From: JASJCP01 sp051155735
GTDB lineage: Bacteria > Cyanobacteriota > Cyanobacteriia > Cyanobacteriales > Xenococcaceae
DNA length: 10,053 bases
Assembly: GCA_051155735.1 (NCBI GenBank)
Contig: DAXETX010000264.1
Location: 1 to 10,053 of the forward strand
Direction: 5' to 3'
Position numbers and translations under genes: made by a program. Below the pieces are notes generated by a model that had not been told where the DNA came from, did not search any database, and saw nothing but the letters and a program-made list of their open reading frames with translations. Below are positions 1-6,756 of this stretch, piece by piece (the stretch's first letter is position 1; each line of letters begins with the position of its first letter).

Positions 1-59
1 TATTTTTCTTTAAGTTTACCCGAACTAAAATGATTGGCTAAATAAGCTGTTTTTGGCAT
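1..59 (-). CDS. 5' end of a possible IS630-type transposase (partial, runs off the window)
   Basis: An ATG at 57-59 on the minus strand opens a frame that stays open to the window edge, giving 19 complete codons (MPKTAYLANHFSSGKLKEK). The pattern 'YLANHFSS..LK.KY' resembles from memory the start of the helix-turn-helix region of IS630-like transposases common in cyanobacteria. If so, it would be the N-terminal DNA-binding part of a cut-and-paste DDE transposase. Purine-rich sequence lies upstream of the ATG (AAGAAG about 6 nt away), which could serve as a weak ribosome binding site. No terminal inverted repeat was recognised in 60-150. The fragment is too short to show any catalytic residue or to tell an intact gene from a remnant, so the identity is tentative. 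Confidence 0.4.
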   Translation of the reverse strand, partial: MPKTAYLANHFSSGKLKEK

Positions 60-153
60 TCAACTTCTTTCTCTTCTCCAGCTTCATTTTACACATACTT
101 TGGTAATCGGATTTAGTATAAGCTCTCACGCATTTAATTTACTTGTTGAGATT

Positions 154-189
154 GACGGAGGGACGGGGAGATACGGAGACACGGAGAGG
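154..189. repeat. Degenerate short tandem G-rich repeat (STRR-like)
   Basis: On the plus strand the unit (G)GGAGACG/ACGGAGA recurs in about four imperfect copies (ACGGAGG, GACGGGG, ATACGGAG, ACACGGAGA). It is strongly purine-rich and lies in otherwise AT-rich intergenic DNA. Short tandemly repeated sequences of this heptamer kind (GGGGAGA-like) are well known between genes of filamentous and other larger cyanobacterial genomes. Function is unknown. The copies are diverged, so this is an old or decaying array. Confidence 0.5.
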
Positions 190-308
190 ATTTAAGGAGT
201 TACTCTCTAGTTAAATAACCTGCAGTTTAAATGCATATTAGCGGAACAACAACGCTATGACAATTAGCAAACTGTCACTAAACGTCGCAAAATTTGCCTA
301 GGTCTTCT

Positions 309-314
309 TATACT
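309..314 (+). promoter_or_regulatory. Probable -10 element of the small RNA gene
   Basis: TATACT at 309-314 is a good sigma-70 type -10 hexamer and would place the transcript start near 320-322, exactly where the conserved GTGTGAGGAGT segment begins. No good -35 hexamer sits 16-18 nt upstream (the region reads TCGCAAAA), so any -35 contribution is weak. Confidence 0.45.
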
Positions 315-320
315 ATTAAT

Positions 321-393
321 TGTGTGAGGAGTAAGTGTAAAAGAGAAAGGCTTTGGGGTCGAAACACGGCAAGACTCCCGAAGCCTTTTTCTT
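321..393 (+). ncRNA. yfr2-like: Probable small regulatory RNA of the Yfr2 / Cyano-1 family
   Basis: A compact transcription unit of about 73 nt: a -10 box (TATACT, 309-314), a single-stranded 5' part beginning GTGTGAGGAGT (322-332), and a long 3' hairpin. The hairpin pairs 341-360 with 373-393: about 20 bp with two G.U pairs and a bulged U at 376. Its 12-nt loop is GAAACACGGCAA (361-372) and its 3' arm carries the run TTTTTCTT. From memory, Yfr2-type RNAs are abundant cyanobacterial RNAs of about 63-95 nt with a GAAACA-containing motif in the terminal loop, and this unit fits in length, loop and layout. The 322-332 segment is the exact reverse complement of the Yfr1 motif ACTCCTCACAC. It encodes no protein. 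The strand is chosen from the promoter and terminator order. Family membership is recalled, not computed. Confidence 0.65.
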
Positions 394-399
394 ACTTTT
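341..399 (+). terminator. Rho-independent terminator of the small RNA
   Basis: The arms AAGAGAAAGGCTTTGGGGTC (341-360) and 373-393 (GACTCCCGAAGCC followed by TTTTTCTT) form a very stable stem of about 20 bp around a 12-nt loop. The U-rich 3' arm can double as the release tract, and ACTTTT follows. The hairpin is probably both the structured body and the terminator of the RNA. Confidence 0.65.
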
Positions 400-411
400 A
401 GAGATAAATTT

Positions 412-440
412 TTAGGGGTTTGGTTTTACCAAACCCCTAA
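412..440. terminator. Hairpin between convergent transcripts, probable terminator of the ABC exporter operon
   Basis: TTAGGGGTTTGGT (412-424) pairs perfectly with ACCAAACCCCTAA (428-440), giving 13 bp around a 3-nt loop. It begins 32 nt beyond the stop codon of the minus-strand exporter gene and also lies downstream of the plus-strand small RNA. Neither side has a clean U-run (AAAAATTTATC on the minus strand, TTTATTT on the plus strand), but the strength and position suit a bidirectional terminator. Confidence 0.6.
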
Positions 441-471
441 TTTATTTAGTAGATATTACATTCAGCGAAAT

Positions 472-3400
472 TTAGACCGAAGACTCTTGCTGCTGATAGA
501 GATAATAATAGCGACCTTTTAAAGCCATTAATTCTTCGTGAGTACCTTGCTCCACAATTGAACCAGCATCCATCATCACGATCACATCGGCATTTTTAAT
601 CGTTCCCAGACGGTGGGTGATAAAAAATACGGTACGATCTTTCAAAGCCTCTTTGAGATTGCGGGATACTTGCTGTTCGGTGTTGTAGTCCAAAGCACTT
701 GTTGCCTCGTCCATAACTAGCATGGCAGGTTGTTGTAAAATAGTACGAGCGATCGCAATTCTTTGTCTTTGTCCACCTGATAAAGCCGAGCCTCGTTCTC
801 CGACTCTGGTATTGTAACCGTTAGGTAAGCTCATGATAAATTCGTGAGCAGCAGCAATTTGTGCAGCAGCGATAATCTCTTCGGTAGTAGCATCAGGGTT
901 AGTCAGAGCAATGTTTTCCATGACTGACCCTTCAAACAAGAGCGTTTCTTGAGGTACTACACCAATTTGACGACGTAAAGAATAAAGTTCTACACGGTTG
1001 ATGTCATAGCCATCGATTAAAATTCTGCCTGATTCTGGTCCATATAAGCGAGAAATCAGCTTAGTAAGAGTACTCTTACCAGCACCACTTTGTCCGACAA
1101 CTGCGGTAAAAGTTCCAGGAGAAATGTCAAGATTGACATTATTTAGTTGTAATGGACCAGTGTTTTTAAAGCGAAATGAAACATTTTCGTATTTAACTGC
1201 ACCTTGAATAGCTGGCATCGGAATGTTATTGCGGTCTTCTTCTCCTTCTTCGGGATGATCGACAATATCAGCTAAGCGTTCTAAGGATAAAGCGGTTTCT
1301 TGGAAATTTTGCCATAACTGAGCCAAACGCATAATAGGCGAAGTTACATAACCAGAAATAATCCGAAAAGCGATTAATTGACCCAAAGTGAGTTTACCAT
1401 CTAGGACGAGAAATGCGCCCATCCCAATAATTAAGACGCGAGAGAGTTTGTTGAGGAAAGCACTAGCGGAACTAGCCAAAGTCGAAGTAATTACAGTTTT
1501 AAACCCCGTAGAAATATAACGGGCATAACGTTCTTGCCATTGCCAACGAGAGCGTAACTCGATGTTTTGGGCTTTAACAGTTTGAATTCCTGTAAGGATT
1601 TCTACTAAGTAAGACTGAGTTTCAGCATTACGTTCAGCTTTAACTCGTAATTGTCTTCTAATGGTAGGAGAGAAAATTAAAGTTAGTCCAATAAAAACAG
1701 GAATAATTGCTAAAGAAACTGCCGTAAGTATAGGGCTATACAACAGCATCACGACAATATAAACCACAGAAAATACGGAGTCTAGCACTACGGTAAGAGC
1801 AGTACCTGTCAAAAACTGGCGAATTTTCTCTAATTCATTAACCCGAGTCGAAATTTCTCCTACTGGTCGTCGTTCAAAATAGCGTAAGGGGAGACGCAGC
1901 ATATGATCGATGATTTCTGAACCCAGAGTAAGGTCAATACGGTTAGTAGTATCAACAAAGAGATAAGTTCTCAGAGTAGTGAGTAGGGCTTCAAAAATAT
2001 TAATAACAATTAGAAAGAAGACTAGGTAGCCTAAAGTATCAACGCTATTTTGGCTAATTACCTTGTCAATAATGACCTGAATCATTAATGGGTTTGCCAA
2101 GGCAAATAGCTGGACGAAGAAAGAAGCAACAAATACTTCCGTCAAAACTCGCTTGTATTTGCTCAAAGATGGTAAAAACCAATTTAAGCCAAAACGTTCT
2201 TGAGGAGTTTCTTTCGTTTTTTGGAGTAAGAGTACTTCGCCACTGTCGCCCCAAGTAGCCAGAAAATCATCGGGTTTATAGCGACGGATGCCTAATTCGG
2301 GAATAGCGATCACTAATTCTTTTTCGCTGATCGCATAAACTAGAGCTAAACTATCTTGCAGTCGGATTAGACAAGGTCCTTCTAGACGAGTAAAAGCTTT
2401 TCCAGGAATAGTAATTAGCTGCGGATTTAAACCCATCAACTCTGAGATCGCACCGCACAAAGGTAAAGATAAATTACCATTTCTTTGGAGTTGTTCAGAT
2501 AGAACGCGACGGATTACTTCTTTACGGAAGGGCATATTAAAGTACTTGCTCAGCATTTGAAAGCAAGCAACCCCCACATCTAGAGTGGTTCTGCCACTAT
2601 AAAAAGGATAATCTTGTTTGCTAGAAGTAGTTTGTGCTGCTTCTTCTACCGTGTCAATAACTGGTAATGGTTCTTCGGCTTCAGTAACATCTTCGCCCCA
2701 TTGAATTCCAGGAGTAATCTGATTAGAAGTCGCTGCGGTTGGTAAAGGAACTAATGCTTCTTGTGCCGTTTCGTAAAAATTATTACCAAACCAATTACTC
2801 CGAGGAATTGCTACTAGACGCGCCGGTTTATCCCCTGTAACTACTAAAGAACGACGATCCTTAGTCAATTGTAAACGACTGCCAATGGGAAAATCGGCAA
2901 TTTTACCACCGCCACTAACCAACCAGACACGATTTTGATCCCTTAGAGGTCTAGTTAATTCTGAACCTAGTTGATGCTCTCCTGGTGGTAAGTAGTAAAT
3001 TTCTGCTACTTTTGCTGCTTCAAGAGCGAGGTCTTTTAGTTGCCAATCTCCTTGAGCTTCTTTTTCTAGTTGAATTCCTAGGAGATCGAATATTTCTATG
3101 TTAGCAACGCGATCGCGAAATTCTCGTTGTAACTGCGGATATTTAGTTAACAGTTCCAAAAAATAAGCATTATCTAGTGCTAAACAGACGACTTCGGTAC
3201 TAGCCATGGCTGTTTCACAAGGTATATTCCGTGCTAGGTTAATCCAGCCAATTATCTGTCCTGGTTTGAGCTTATCCAGTGTCGTGGGCATTTTGGTGCG
3301 GGGGTCATAGCCAAGAACTCGCACTTCTCCTTCGGAGATAATGGCTACTTGTCCTTGCATTTTTTCCCGCATGATCATAACTTTACCGACGCCATATCTC

Positions 3401-3513
3401 AGAGGTTGGAGATTGTTGGCAAGTTTCGTGATTTCTTCTGGAGGCAGTTGGTTAAACTGAGGAACAAGAGACAAAAATTGTTCGACAAGTTTAGTAGTAC
3501 TTGTATTACTCAT
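472..3513 (-). CDS. ABC exporter with cNMP-binding-like and degenerate C39 peptidase-like N-terminal domains
   Basis: A 1013-residue half-transporter of the HlyB/HetC type that would export a protein or peptide across the inner membrane as a homodimer. A cyclic-nucleotide-binding-like beta-roll spans about residues 15-140. A second, unassigned domain covers about 155-245, followed by an acidic linker. The C39-like domain is at about 302-430, six transmembrane helices at about 450-735 and the ATPase at about 770-1005. ATPase motifs are complete: Walker A GQSGAGKST (807-815), Q855, LSGGQ (911-915), Walker B ending D935-E936, H967. In the C39-like domain the usual D-C-G-x-A-C is D312-V-G-V-A-C317, and neither the His nor the Asp is evident, so leader cleavage is not expected. 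HlyB likewise has an inactive version. The gene starts 3 bp after the isomerase stop without a clear Shine-Dalgarno, so translation is probably coupled. Cyanobacterial relatives include HetC and the Synechocystis HlyB homologue, as recalled. Confidence 0.9.
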   Translation of the reverse strand: MSNTSTTKLVEQFLSLVPQFNQLPPEEITKLANNLQPLRYGVGKVMIMREKMQGQVAIISEGEVRVLGYDPRTKMPTTLDKLKPGQIIGWINLARNIPCETAMASTEVVCLALDNAYFLELLTKYPQLQREFRDRVANIEIFDLLGIQLEKEAQGDWQLKDLALEAAKVAEIYYLPPGEHQLGSELTRPLRDQNRVWLVSGGGKIADFPIGSRLQLTKDRRSLVVTGDKPARLVAIPRSNWFGNNFYETAQEALVPLPTAATSNQITPGIQWGEDVTEAEEPLPVIDTVEEAAQTTSSKQDYPFYSGRTTLDVGVACFQMLSKYFNMPFRKEVIRRVLSEQLQRNGNLSLPLCGAISELMGLNPQLITIPGKAFTRLEGPCLIRLQDSLALVYAISEKELVIAIPELGIRRYKPDDFLATWGDSGEVLLLQKTKETPQERFGLNWFLPSLSKYKRVLTEVFVASFFVQLFALANPLMIQVIIDKVISQNSVDTLGYLVFFLIVINIFEALLTTLRTYLFVDTTNRIDLTLGSEIIDHMLRLPLRYFERRPVGEISTRVNELEKIRQFLTGTALTVVLDSVFSVVYIVVMLLYSPILTAVSLAIIPVFIGLTLIFSPTIRRQLRVKAERNAETQSYLVEILTGIQTVKAQNIELRSRWQWQERYARYISTGFKTVITSTLASSASAFLNKLSRVLIIGMGAFLVLDGKLTLGQLIAFRIISGYVTSPIMRLAQLWQNFQETALSLERLADIVDHPEEGEEDRNNIPMPAIQGAVKYENVSFRFKNTGPLQLNNVNLDISPGTFTAVVGQSGAGKSTLTKLISRLYGPESGRILIDGYDINRVELYSLRRQIGVVPQETLLFEGSVMENIALTNPDATTEEIIAAAQIAAAHEFIMSLPNGYNTRVGERGSALSGGQRQRIAIARTILQQPAMLVMDEATSALDYNTEQQVSRNLKEALKDRTVFFITHRLGTIKNADVIVMMDAGSIVEQGTHEELMALKGRYYYLYQQQESSV

Positions 3514-3516
3514 GTT

Positions 3517-4266
3517 TTAACTAAGGTGAACTGGTGATTGCAATTGAGAAAAAGATACTTTCTGTTCAATTTCAGAATTAAGCCATTGACGGAATAATTC
3601 ATCAAGCATTCTCTGTCGAGTCGGGGGGTCTAATTTGGCAGAAAGGAAATTTTCCAGTCTGATAATAACGATCCATTCGCCAACACGAGTTGGGGGAATT
3701 AATTGACCAGGTTTAGAGGTAGAGAGGATTTGGGCAATTTTAGGATGAGGCGCATTCATTTCTACAGGTCCAATGAGTCCTCCTGTTTGAGCTTCCGAAC
3801 CTTGGGAATATTCCATCGCTAGCTCGCGAAAAGTACTTTCTCCTTCTTGAATGCGAAAATATAATTCTTGAGCTAATTCCGCTCGATCAATTCTAATTAG
3901 AGAATAGACGACTCGATCTAATTGAGATTTTCGCTGTAGAAAATATGATTCTACTTTGTTGCCCCAATTTTCCTCTTTATATTTTTCAATTTTGAGTCTT
4001 TTTATAATAATTTTCTTTAGTTGTTCTTGGGTTAATCCTTGTTTGAGCAACCAAGCTTGAACGGCTTCTTCTGTGGAAATTTGGTTTTGCTGACAAAATT
4101 GATTGTAGGCTTGAGTCTGTTCTTCGACAGAACATTCAACATCAGCGATCGCCTGTTCAATGATAATTTCTTGAGCTAATTTTGGCAGCATTTGGTATTC
4201 TGCCAGCAAAGGGGCTAAATCCTCGGCTGTATAAACTCTGTTACCAATTTCTAAAACTACACCCAT
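3517..4266 (-). CDS. PpiC/parvulin-type peptidyl-prolyl cis-trans isomerase, cytoplasmic
   Basis: This 249-residue protein isomerises prolyl peptide bonds and probably acts as a folding helper. Residues 1-105 are helical and SurA-N-like (LAPLLAEYQMLPKLAQEIII and onward). Residues about 115-207 form the parvulin domain, with the family signature FRELAMEYSQGSEAQTGG (146-163), a G-x-IGPV turn and the closing VGEWIVIIRLE strand. The C-terminal tail is charged and helical. There is no signal peptide or lipobox, unlike SurA or PrsA, so it should act in the cytoplasm. It lies 3 bp upstream of the ABC exporter gene on the same strand, clearly one operon, which points to a role in holding or folding the exporter's substrate. 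No Shine-Dalgarno is visible before the ATG (preceding bases ATAAAAAT). No convincing promoter was found in the 266-bp upstream spacer (4267-4532). Confidence 0.85.
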   Translation of the reverse strand: MGVVLEIGNRVYTAEDLAPLLAEYQMLPKLAQEIIIEQAIADVECSVEEQTQAYNQFCQQNQISTEEAVQAWLLKQGLTQEQLKKIIIKRLKIEKYKEENWGNKVESYFLQRKSQLDRVVYSLIRIDRAELAQELYFRIQEGESTFRELAMEYSQGSEAQTGGLIGPVEMNAPHPKIAQILSTSKPGQLIPPTRVGEWIVIIRLENFLSAKLDPPTRQRMLDELFRQWLNSEIEQKVSFSQLQSPVHLS

Positions 4267-4532
4267 ATTTTTATGACATATTTTTTATTGCGGAAATTTG
4301 CAGATTGAATCGAGAAGACGAATGTGAAAAAATCTAACACTAATTTTCGCGATCTCAAAGCTTAAATCACCTTAGAATCTTACTGATATCTCACTAGGTC
4401 TCTAATTTTGCTATTCAAACTTAACCTAAGTAATAGTGAAATGACACCTACCCTAATTATCGAATTTATTAAGCTAAATTGGGTTTGATTTTCAGCAGCT
4501 AAAATTTAAATTGAATTTGGCTGAGACTGACT

Positions 4533-5018
4533 CTATACTTCAGTTTGCTGCAATAAAACTACTGCATAAGCACAAATTCCAGCTTCCTGTCCAATAGCAC
4601 CCAATTTTTCGTTAGTAGTGGCTTTAATACTAATTTGATCGTTTTTTATGGCTAGGGTCTGAGCCAAATGTTTTTGCATATTTTTAATGTATGGCTTGAG
4701 CTTAGGACGTTCCGCTACTATAGTAGAATCAATATTGCCAATGTACCAATTTTGAGCGCAAACCAGTTGATTGACTTGTTCTAATAAAGCAATACTGCTC
4801 GCTCCCGACCATTTGGGGTCTGTAGGAGGAAAGTAATGCCCGATATCTCCTAAACTGAGCGCACCTAACATAGCATCCATAATCGCGTGAGTTAAGACAT
4901 CAGCATCGCTATGTCCTAATAAACCCAATTCATGAGGAATCGTTACTCCTCCGAGAATTAAGGGTCTGTTCGGTACGAGACGATGCACATCGTAACCGTT
5001 ACCTATACGAATGTTCAT
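4533..5018 (-). CDS. ispF: 2-C-methyl-D-erythritol 2,4-cyclodiphosphate synthase
   Basis: IspF converts CDP-ME 2-phosphate to methylerythritol cyclodiphosphate and CMP, the fifth step of the non-mevalonate pathway. In cyanobacteria this pathway feeds carotenoids, phytol, quinones and other isoprenoids. At 161 residues it is the usual family length. The metal ligands are in place: D10 and H12 in GYDVHRL, and H44 in GHSDADVLTHAIMDAMLGA. The C-terminal signature IKATTNEKLGAIG (131-143) and the IDSTIVAERPKL segment (96-107) are intact. The protein is a soluble homotrimer in the family. It is monocistronic here: 266 bp separate it from the isomerase gene downstream, and psb32 diverges from it upstream. 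The ribosome binding site is weak (AAGATAAAATA before the ATG). Confidence 0.96.
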   Translation of the reverse strand: MNIRIGNGYDVHRLVPNRPLILGGVTIPHELGLLGHSDADVLTHAIMDAMLGALSLGDIGHYFPPTDPKWSGASSIALLEQVNQLVCAQNWYIGNIDSTIVAERPKLKPYIKNMQKHLAQTLAIKNDQISIKATTNEKLGAIGQEAGICAYAVVLLQQTEV

Positions 5019-5375
5019 TATTTTATCTTGGTTGTATTCATGTAATATTTGTGCCTACTCCGTAAAAAGATGTTAAAGCCATTGCAAAACCCAATATAAT
5101 TTGATTACCTTGACACAGAAAAGTGTATCATTGCAGTTTTTAATTTTTAATTTATCTTGAGGAAGTTGAAACCGAATCAGACCTTTAAAGGCGAAACACT
5201 CTCGACAAAAAATCCTCTAACCCTAGGATTCATCAAGAATGTTGTCATTAATTTTAGGTACATTTAAATTGTAAATTGAGGGATACGGATTATCAACGAG
5301 ATAAGTTAATTAAATCGTTAGAAACTATTTAAAGTTGCCGATATTGTTTTTAAAATTAGTCTGAGATTGAGCGAG
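5019..5375. other. Divergent intergenic region between ispF and psb32
   Basis: These 357 bp contain no believable gene and must hold the promoters of both flanking genes. Visible elements are an exact TATAAT on the plus strand at 5095-5100 (no good -35, and about 270 nt from psb32), which overlaps TATATT on the minus strand (5093-5098, with a weak TTTCTG 17 nt upstream) facing ispF. There is also a small dyad ACAC-N6-GTGT at 5113-5126 that could be an operator. A hairpin AATCCT/AGGATT lies at 5211-5230. None of these is strong enough to assign alone. Confidence 0.4.
5205..5230 (-). terminator. Possible weak terminator-like hairpin, minus strand
   Basis: Read on the minus strand, AATCCT (5230-5225) and AGGATT (5216-5211) form a 6-bp stem around an 8-nt loop, followed directly by TTTT. 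It resembles a small intrinsic terminator or attenuator in the leader region of ispF. The stem is short and AT-rich, so chance is possible. Confidence 0.25.
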
Positions 5376-6089
5376 ATGAAACAACTAAGAACTAAAATTA
5401 TCCTAGTAAGTCATTGGCTAAAGTTTTTGATTTTGCCATTATTTTTCTCCTGGCTCTTCATTGTTCCGGCAATGGCGACTGGAGTTGATGATTTAGCTAG
5501 CCCCAGCACTATGGATGTGTGGGTCATCGATCAAGCTGATGAAATTAGTTTGGCTAATGAAAATAAATTAACTAATACTTTTAAAAAGACGGCTCAGGAA
5601 ACTGGTCAAGAAATTAGAATGGTGGCAATTCGTCGCTTAGACTATGGCGAAACAGTAGAGAGTTTAGCCGATGAAATTTTTGCGACTTGGTATCCTAATG
5701 CTGAAGCGCAAGCTAATCAAACTCTTTTGGTGATGGATACTCTCACTAATAACGTGGCACTGCGCACAGGTGCAACAGCAGCGGAGATAGTAACTCCTGA
5801 TCTTGCCGAAAGTGTGGTTCAAGATACCGTAGGTTATGACCTCAGAAATGGTAATAAATATAACCAAGCTTTGCTCGATGCTGGCGATCGCCTAGTAGCG
5901 GTCTTATCGGGTGAACCCGATCCTGGTCCTCCTGAGATTGAAGCAGAGATCTCAGTAGAAGGAACTTTTACTAAAGCCGAAGATACTGATGCTGGTAGTG
6001 CTTTCTTTTGGGTAATTGTCTTGCTAATTGTCGCCACGGTAGTGCCAATGGTGACTTATTTTTGGTATGTCGGTTTTCCAGGAAATTAA
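5376..6089 (+). CDS. psb32: Psb32-type TPM-domain protein, photosystem II repair
   Basis: This 237-residue membrane-anchored protein matches Psb32 (TLP18.3 in plants), which supports repair and protection of photosystem II at the thylakoid membrane. Residues 1-34 form a signal peptide: a basic start, a hydrophobic core (about 16-32) and an A-M-A cleavage motif at 32-34. The TPM domain runs about 48-170 (VWVIDQADEIS, then GQEIRMVAIRRLDYGE, NQTLLVMDTLTNNVALRTG). An acidic, proline-rich linker follows (EPDPGPPEIEAE), then one transmembrane helix at about 209-231 (FFWVIVLLIVATVVPMVTYF), leaving a short tail. This order is typical of the cyanobacterial protein. A TTG at 5367 would add three residues, but the ATG is preferred because it begins directly with the basic signal-peptide start and the TTG has no usable ribosome binding site. 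tsaC follows 28 bp later and is probably co-transcribed. Confidence 0.82.
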   Translation: MKQLRTKIILVSHWLKFLILPLFFSWLFIVPAMATGVDDLASPSTMDVWVIDQADEISLANENKLTNTFKKTAQETGQEIRMVAIRRLDYGETVESLADEIFATWYPNAEAQANQTLLVMDTLTNNVALRTGATAAEIVTPDLAESVVQDTVGYDLRNGNKYNQALLDAGDRLVAVLSGEPDPGPPEIEAEISVEGTFTKAEDTDAGSAFFWVIVLLIVATVVPMVTYFWYVGFPGN

Positions 6090-6106
6090 AAAATAATCAA
6101 ATAGCT

Positions 6107-6111
6107 GGAAG
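6107..6111 (+). promoter_or_regulatory. Ribosome binding site of tsaC
   Basis: GGAAG lies 6 nt before the ATG at 6118. It is one of the few clear Shine-Dalgarno sequences in this window and supports that start codon. Confidence 0.5.
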
Positions 6112-6117
6112 ATTGTT

Positions 6118-6693
6118 ATGACTTTGGTGTCGCAAACTGAGGTAATTACTGGGGCGATCGCAGGAAAAGTGGTAAGTTTTCCGACAGATACAGTTCCCGC
6201 TTTAGCTGTAAAACCAGAATTGGCAAATTTAATTTTTGAGCTTAAACAAAGACCCCCTACTAAACCCTTGATTTTAATGGGTGCAGCTTTAACAGACCTT
6301 TTACCCTATATTTCAGGAACACCCGAAGAGTTGGCTATTTGGCAACAAACAGCAAAGCAATACTTTCCTGGAGCGTTAACTCTCGTTTTACCTGCTTCTG
6401 AGACTGTACCCCAAGCAATTAATCCTACAGATTCTAAAACTATTGGCATCAGAATTCCTGATAATGCTCTGGCTTTAGCAATCTTAAACCAAACTGGAGT
6501 TTTAGCCACTACTAGTGCTAACTTATCAGGTCAACCTCCATTGAGAAGCATGAGCGAAATTGCCCAAGCTTTCCCGCAAGTTTTAGCGATCAATCGACAA
6601 GACATGATAACTGGTAGTGGGCTTCCTTCTACGGTAGTTCAGTGGTCAAAACAGAGTTGGCAAATTCTTCGTCAAGGTAGTGTTCAATTCTAG
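6118..6693 (+). CDS. tsaC: L-threonylcarbamoyladenylate synthase (TsaC/YrdC type)
   Basis: A 191-residue single YrdC domain without the extra Sua5 C-terminal domain. It makes threonylcarbamoyl-AMP from threonine, bicarbonate and ATP, the first step of the universal t6A37 modification of tRNAs that read ANN codons. Visible motifs are VSFPTDTVPALA (19-30) in the place of the usual PTETVYGL, the KQRP segment with K43 and R45 followed by KPL (49-51), GALTLVLPA (85-93), IGIRIPD (109-115), TTSANLSG (131-138) and GLPSTVV (168-174). These cover the nucleotide and threonine sites. The YciO paralogue family is a possible alternative, but the S-A-N and GLPSTVV motifs suit TsaC. It follows psb32 at 28 bp. 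The degenerate kinase gene begins 63 bp downstream and may be part of the same transcript. Confidence 0.85.
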   Translation: MTLVSQTEVITGAIAGKVVSFPTDTVPALAVKPELANLIFELKQRPPTKPLILMGAALTDLLPYISGTPEELAIWQQTAKQYFPGALTLVLPASETVPQAINPTDSKTIGIRIPDNALALAILNQTGVLATTSANLSGQPPLRSMSEIAQAFPQVLAINRQDMITGSGLPSTVVQWSKQSWQILRQGSVQF

Positions 6694-6756
6694 TTTATGC
6701 TGAAAATAGTTGATGAACTGTTACTCGCTCTAAGTCCCCGAAAAGAATTTTAAAAG

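Larger units (their letters stand above)
60..320. other. Intergenic region without a supported gene
   Basis: No open frame of believable length or composition was found on either strand. The stretch holds the degenerate G-rich short repeat at about 154-189, a small inverted repeat TGACA-N10-TGTCA at 258-277, and the promoter region of the small RNA that starts near 321. Confidence 0.6.

Noticed and set aside
258..300. TGACA/TGTCA and CGCAAAATT elements recalling end repeats of type V-K CRISPR-associated transposons
   Set aside because: Only one inverted pair is present, no terminal TGTACA-like end or repeated array is visible, and no transposition or Cas12k gene lies in the window.
300..393. 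A Yfr1 gene on the minus strand, since ACTCCTCACAC reads there
   Set aside because: Yfr1 requires a terminator hairpin just after the motif. The minus strand has none there (only a 4-bp GCAA/TTGC stem), whereas the plus strand has a -10 box before and a strong terminator after the segment.
2066..2254. Open frames in other phases inside or opposite the main genes (for example 2066-2254, 3349-3537, 5664-5867, 5834-6037 and 6306-6509)
   Set aside because: Each lies within a well-supported gene in another frame, and their products show no motif or sensible composition.
5367..5375. TTG start codon adding three residues to Psb32
   Set aside because: The TTG has no usable ribosome binding site, and the ATG at 5376 gives a normal signal peptide beginning.
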